Below are positions 4,796-7,232 of a DNA stretch of 7,232 nucleotides, in pieces. Where the stretch lies: NCBI GenBank assembly GCA_028822945.1, contig JAPKCN010000093.1, positions 1-7,232 on the forward strand, given 5' to 3'. This DNA comes from Porticoccaceae bacterium (GTDB lineage: Bacteria; Pseudomonadota; Gammaproteobacteria; Pseudomonadales; Porticoccaceae). The notes beneath the pieces are model-generated. The model saw nothing but the letters and a program-made list of their open reading frames with translations. It was not told the origin of the DNA and searched no databases. How positions within the stretch are numbered: the stretch's first letter is position 1; each line of letters starts with the position of its first letter. Made by a program: the position numbers and the translations under genes.

Positions 4796-6901
4796 ATGCG
4801 ACGCTTAACACGATTGTATCTCATGCTATTTTTTTTATTGTCGGTCGGCTGCGGTAGTGGCTCAAATATGCGCGATTCTTCTCCAAACCCTTTGCCGGCT
4901 GCTGCTAAAGCGCCTACCAGCTATTTTATTGGCGGTTCTATCACTGGATTGCAAGGCCGCCAAAATATTCTCCTAGTACTCGATGGGCAAATCTTAACAA
5001 CCAATACTAATGGAAGTTTTACCTTTGACGTTGAACTTGAGACTGGGGTCGACTACAGAGTCGACATCGTTAGTGAACCGCCGCGCACTGACTGTCAGAT
5101 CGAGAATGCCAGCGGCACGCTAGCCGAGCAAGATATAGACAACGTGCAAATAGAGTGCAGCACCGATGCCAGCGCCGAACTATTTTCACTGGATCGCCTT
5201 CACAAGATTCGCTTGAGTATGACGGTGGACGAATGGCGAGCATTTGAATTGGACACTATCAGGGCCAAGTATGCCGGTCGGGACGCCAATGGCATTGGGG
5301 GCTCTTTGGTGAACACGGCCCATAGTGAGGTCTACCGGCAGGTTGATTTTGCCTATTTAGACGCAGCGGGCGCGATCATTCAGCAGGTCGAAAAAGTCGG
5401 TTTCAAAATGCAGGGAAATACCAGTCGACAATACCCAGTCGATGAGAAGAGTTCGCCACAGCGGCCGCGACGATTTAGCTTTTCAATAAAATTTGACGAG
5501 GAGTTTGACGAGGACGAAAGTGTCTACGCATGCATTGATTACAACGGGTTGCCAAAGGCAGTTGCGGGCTTTCCATGTGGGATGAGAGTTGCCCAAAATA
5601 TACCAGAATACCCGGCCGCGGACGGCCGTAAGTTTATGGATATAGAGAAGTTGCGCTTCAGATTTAACCGCACTGATCCAAGTTATCAGCGCGAGGTATT
5701 GGCACATCAGCTACTCGATGAAATGGGCGTGCCGGCGGCCCGAGCGACCCATGCGCAGGTCGAATTAGTCATCACCGGAACACCGCAACAAACGCTTTTC
5801 GCAAATGCGCTGCCGCAAACCTACAATCTTGGCGTGTTCAATATGCTGGAGCAGATCGACAAGCCATTTTTAAAACTCTATTTTGGTGAAAATGGCTATT
5901 TATTTAAGGTTGGTGCCCCGGGTAATCTGTCGGAACCGGACGTTGTCGACACCGGCTGTACCCCCTACGAGGATTCAGAGATCTCCAGAAACGCTAATTT
6001 TTGTGTAGTCGGCGTTGAAAAATCTGATCCAGATACTGCTCTCGAGTGGTTGGGAGTGGAAAATTATCTGAACCCCGAATTTGTCAACGCCGATATCAAT
6101 GGCGATTCTGCACCGATAAGCAGTTCCCAGTTTTTCCCCTACCAACCGAGCTATGATTTAAAAACTAAAAAGAAGTCATTACTAGAAGCACGAGCAGCAC
6201 TCGTTGGCTTTGCGCAGTTTTTACAAAGCCGCCCCAGTGCAAACGCCTTAGCCGAGCGCTTTGATGTGCCTGCTTTTATTACTGCGCAAGCTGTCGAAAT
6301 TGTAATTGGGGCGGTCGACCACTATGTCCGAGTGGCGAATAATTACTATCTCTTCTTTAACGAATCGACCGATAAGTGGGTGTATGTGCCGACCGATTTT
6401 GACTACACCTTGATCGATGTGACAGGGCCGCAATGCAAAGCCGACCCCAGCCAACCGGTGTGTAATCAGTTTTTTAATGTCGAGGCGTTTTCCGACTTGA
6501 TATCTACGACTGCTTTTCCATTAGACAGTCGGCCGCATTGGGCGGGAGAGTTTTTCTATAATAATTATCCACCGATCCTATGGGATTTGATATTTGCCGA
6601 AAAATCTTATCGCACGTCGCTCTATGCAGAAATTGAACGCATGTTGCGGACAAGCTTCGACTGGTCACGTATTCAACCCCTCTTATTGGCCCGGAAAGAT
6701 CGTTTACACCAGGCCATTATCGCTACCGATGCGGCTGATGCGGTTGATAATATCGGTGGCCCAGATTGTGCTCAGCGCTATAATGCGGACGAGATAGACG
6801 GCGCTTCGGCGACTTTTTGTAATCCGAGTAGAGCCTCGATAAAACGTTTTATCGAAGGTCGACGAGAGACTTTGTTAGACGAGATTACGCGACAAAATTG
6901 A
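4796..6901 (+). CDS. CotH kinase family lipoprotein
   Basis: The 701-residue product begins with a lipoprotein signal peptide (MRRLTRLYLMLFFLLSVGC), with Cys19 as the lipidated residue. Gly20 rather than Asp follows, so outer-membrane sorting is expected. Residues about 42-121 form a small beta-rich module (GGSITGLQG, then NGSFTF, ending in Cys121) of a kind common in gammaproteobacterial lipoproteins; Cys100 and Cys121 may pair. From about 136 the CotH fold starts (HKIRLSMTVDEW). GNTSR at 207-211 resembles the glycine-rich nucleotide loop, and RRFSFSIKFDE follows at 225. The C-terminal lobe carries DHY at 508-510, NNYYLFF at 515-521 and PTDFD at 532-536, matching the family's catalytic and metal-binding aspartates. 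Bacillus CotH phosphorylates a spore-coat protein; here the substrate is unknown and must be outside the cytoplasm. Starting at the GTG at 4703 would put 31 residues before the signal peptide and is unlikely. Stop is TGA. Confidence 0.88.
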   Translation: MRRLTRLYLMLFFLLSVGCGSGSNMRDSSPNPLPAAAKAPTSYFIGGSITGLQGRQNILLVLDGQILTTNTNGSFTFDVELETGVDYRVDIVSEPPRTDCQIENASGTLAEQDIDNVQIECSTDASAELFSLDRLHKIRLSMTVDEWRAFELDTIRAKYAGRDANGIGGSLVNTAHSEVYRQVDFAYLDAAGAIIQQVEKVGFKMQGNTSRQYPVDEKSSPQRPRRFSFSIKFDEEFDEDESVYACIDYNGLPKAVAGFPCGMRVAQNIPEYPAADGRKFMDIEKLRFRFNRTDPSYQREVLAHQLLDEMGVPAARATHAQVELVITGTPQQTLFANALPQTYNLGVFNMLEQIDKPFLKLYFGENGYLFKVGAPGNLSEPDVVDTGCTPYEDSEISRNANFCVVGVEKSDPDTALEWLGVENYLNPEFVNADINGDSAPISSSQFFPYQPSYDLKTKKKSLLEARAALVGFAQFLQSRPSANALAERFDVPAFITAQAVEIVIGAVDHYVRVANNYYLFFNESTDKWVYVPTDFDYTLIDVTGPQCKADPSQPVCNQFFNVEAFSDLISTTAFPLDSRPHWAGEFFYNNYPPILWDLIFAEKSYRTSLYAEIERMLRTSFDWSRIQPLLLARKDRLHQAIIATDAADAVDNIGGPDCAQRYNADEIDGASATFCNPSRASIKRFIEGRRETLLDEITRQN

Positions 6902-6963
6902 AATTTTCGGGTCACCTCGCAACGCCACTGTTCAGATGCCGGTGGGGTAAACATTGAGTTTGC

Positions 6964-6968
6964 AGAGG
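6964..6968 (+). promoter_or_regulatory. Ribosome binding site of the amidohydrolase gene
   Basis: AGAGG lies 8 nt before the ATG at 6977. A good site here argues that translation of this gene start is still maintained or was lost only recently. Confidence 0.6.
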
Positions 6969-6976
6969 CTTTGAGT

Positions 6977-7232
6977 ATGGCAAGATTAAATAGGCGGCTG
7001 CAGCGCGTCAAAGAGGACATTATCGATCCGCATTATCACTTGTGGCGAGGTAAAACCGACGACGATTACGGCCTCGCCGATCTCTGGTTGGATACCGACA
7101 CAGGGCACAATATTATCGGTACGGTATTTGTCGAGTGATCGGCTTATTATCGCAGTGCAGGGCCGAATAGTTTGCGGTCGATTTCCGAGACCGACTGTGC
7201 GGTGGCTGCAGCTGAAAATTCGGTGTGCGATC
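6977..7232 (+). CDS. Amidohydrolase-2 family protein, N-terminal part, with in-frame TGA at codon 54; runs off window edge
   Basis: The family consists of metal-dependent TIM-barrel hydrolases and decarboxylases acting on diverse substrates. The frame starts MARLNRRLQRVKEDIIDPHY; DPHYHLW at residues 17-23 carries the metal-binding His19-x-His21. TGHNIIGTVFVE at 42-53 matches the family's second strand. Codon 54 (7136-7138) is TGA. Beyond it the same frame is open for 31 codons to the window end and reads SAYYRSAGPNSLRSISETD, which fits the family's following segment (typically Tyr-Arg-Ala-x-Gly-Pro, then Gly-Glu-Thr-Glu). From memory, homologues have Cys at the TGA position. The frame could encode a selenoprotein, be a pseudogene from a TGC or TGT to TGA change, or contain a sequence error. 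As conventional translation, only 6977-7138 (53 residues) would be made, which cannot form the barrel. It lies 75 bp downstream of the cotH-like gene on the same strand, without a visible terminator between, so co-transcription is possible. Confidence 0.8.
7136..7138 (+). other. In-frame TGA at a family Cys position (possible selenocysteine or nonsense codon)
   Basis: The TGA follows Val-Phe-Val-Glu and precedes Ser-Ala-Tyr-Tyr-Arg in a frame that stays family-like. Possible RNA hairpins downstream are short: TCGGC at 7139-7143 with GCCGA at 7162-7166, directly after the TGA, and CGGTC at 7175-7179 with GACCG at 7189-7193. Neither is a convincing bacterial SECIS element by eye. The cotH-like gene ends with an ordinary TGA, so a genome-wide change in the meaning of TGA is unlikely. 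Confidence 0.5.

Noticed and set aside
6902..6976. Terminator between the cotH-like gene and the amidohydrolase
   Set aside because: CACC and GGTG can pair only over a large loop, with no T-run.
7136..7138. Genome-wide reassignment of TGA to an amino acid
   Set aside because: The cotH-like gene ends at a TGA in a sensible place, so TGA acts as an ordinary stop in this genome.

Overview
The window looks like a chromosomal segment of a Gram-negative bacterium of moderate GC content, most likely a marine-type gammaproteobacterium. This is an inference from protein style: a FadA2-like thiolase beside a long FabG4-type reductase, a stand-alone LON substrate-binding protein, and a lipoprotein with a beta-rich module common in gammaproteobacterial lipoproteins. 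I see no insertion sequence, phage gene, CRISPR array, tRNA or rRNA.

Layout. Positions 1-732 (minus) hold the N-terminal 244 codons of an acetyl-CoA acetyltransferase that runs off the left edge. It is divergent from a FabG4-type 3-oxoacyl reductase at 921-2258 (plus). The 188-bp region between the two starts contains a 9-bp inverted repeat that could be a shared operator. Converging on the reductase is a carboxymuconolactone decarboxylase/AhpD-like protein at 2349-2870 (minus). A 333-bp stretch with no convincing gene follows. Next come two minus-strand genes that look like an operon: a LON substrate-binding-domain protein (3862-4506, GTG start) and an unrecognised single-pass membrane protein (3204-3818). 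From 4796 to 6901 (plus) lies a CotH-kinase-family lipoprotein, divergent from the LON-domain gene. At the right edge, 6977 onward (plus), an amidohydrolase-2 family gene begins.

How the genes fit together. The thiolase and FabG4-type reductase are plausible partners in acyl-CoA or beta-keto-acyl metabolism, and their divergent arrangement recalls mycobacterial fadA2-fabG4. The other genes have no obvious shared pathway.

The observation most worth checking is at the right edge. The amidohydrolase frame is interrupted after 53 codons by a TGA (7136-7138), yet family-like sequence continues in the same frame on the far side. From memory of the family, the TGA sits where homologues have cysteine (Val-Phe-Val-Glu/Gln-Cys). 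This could be selenocysteine, a nonsense mutation (pseudogene) or a sequence error. The window ends too soon to decide.
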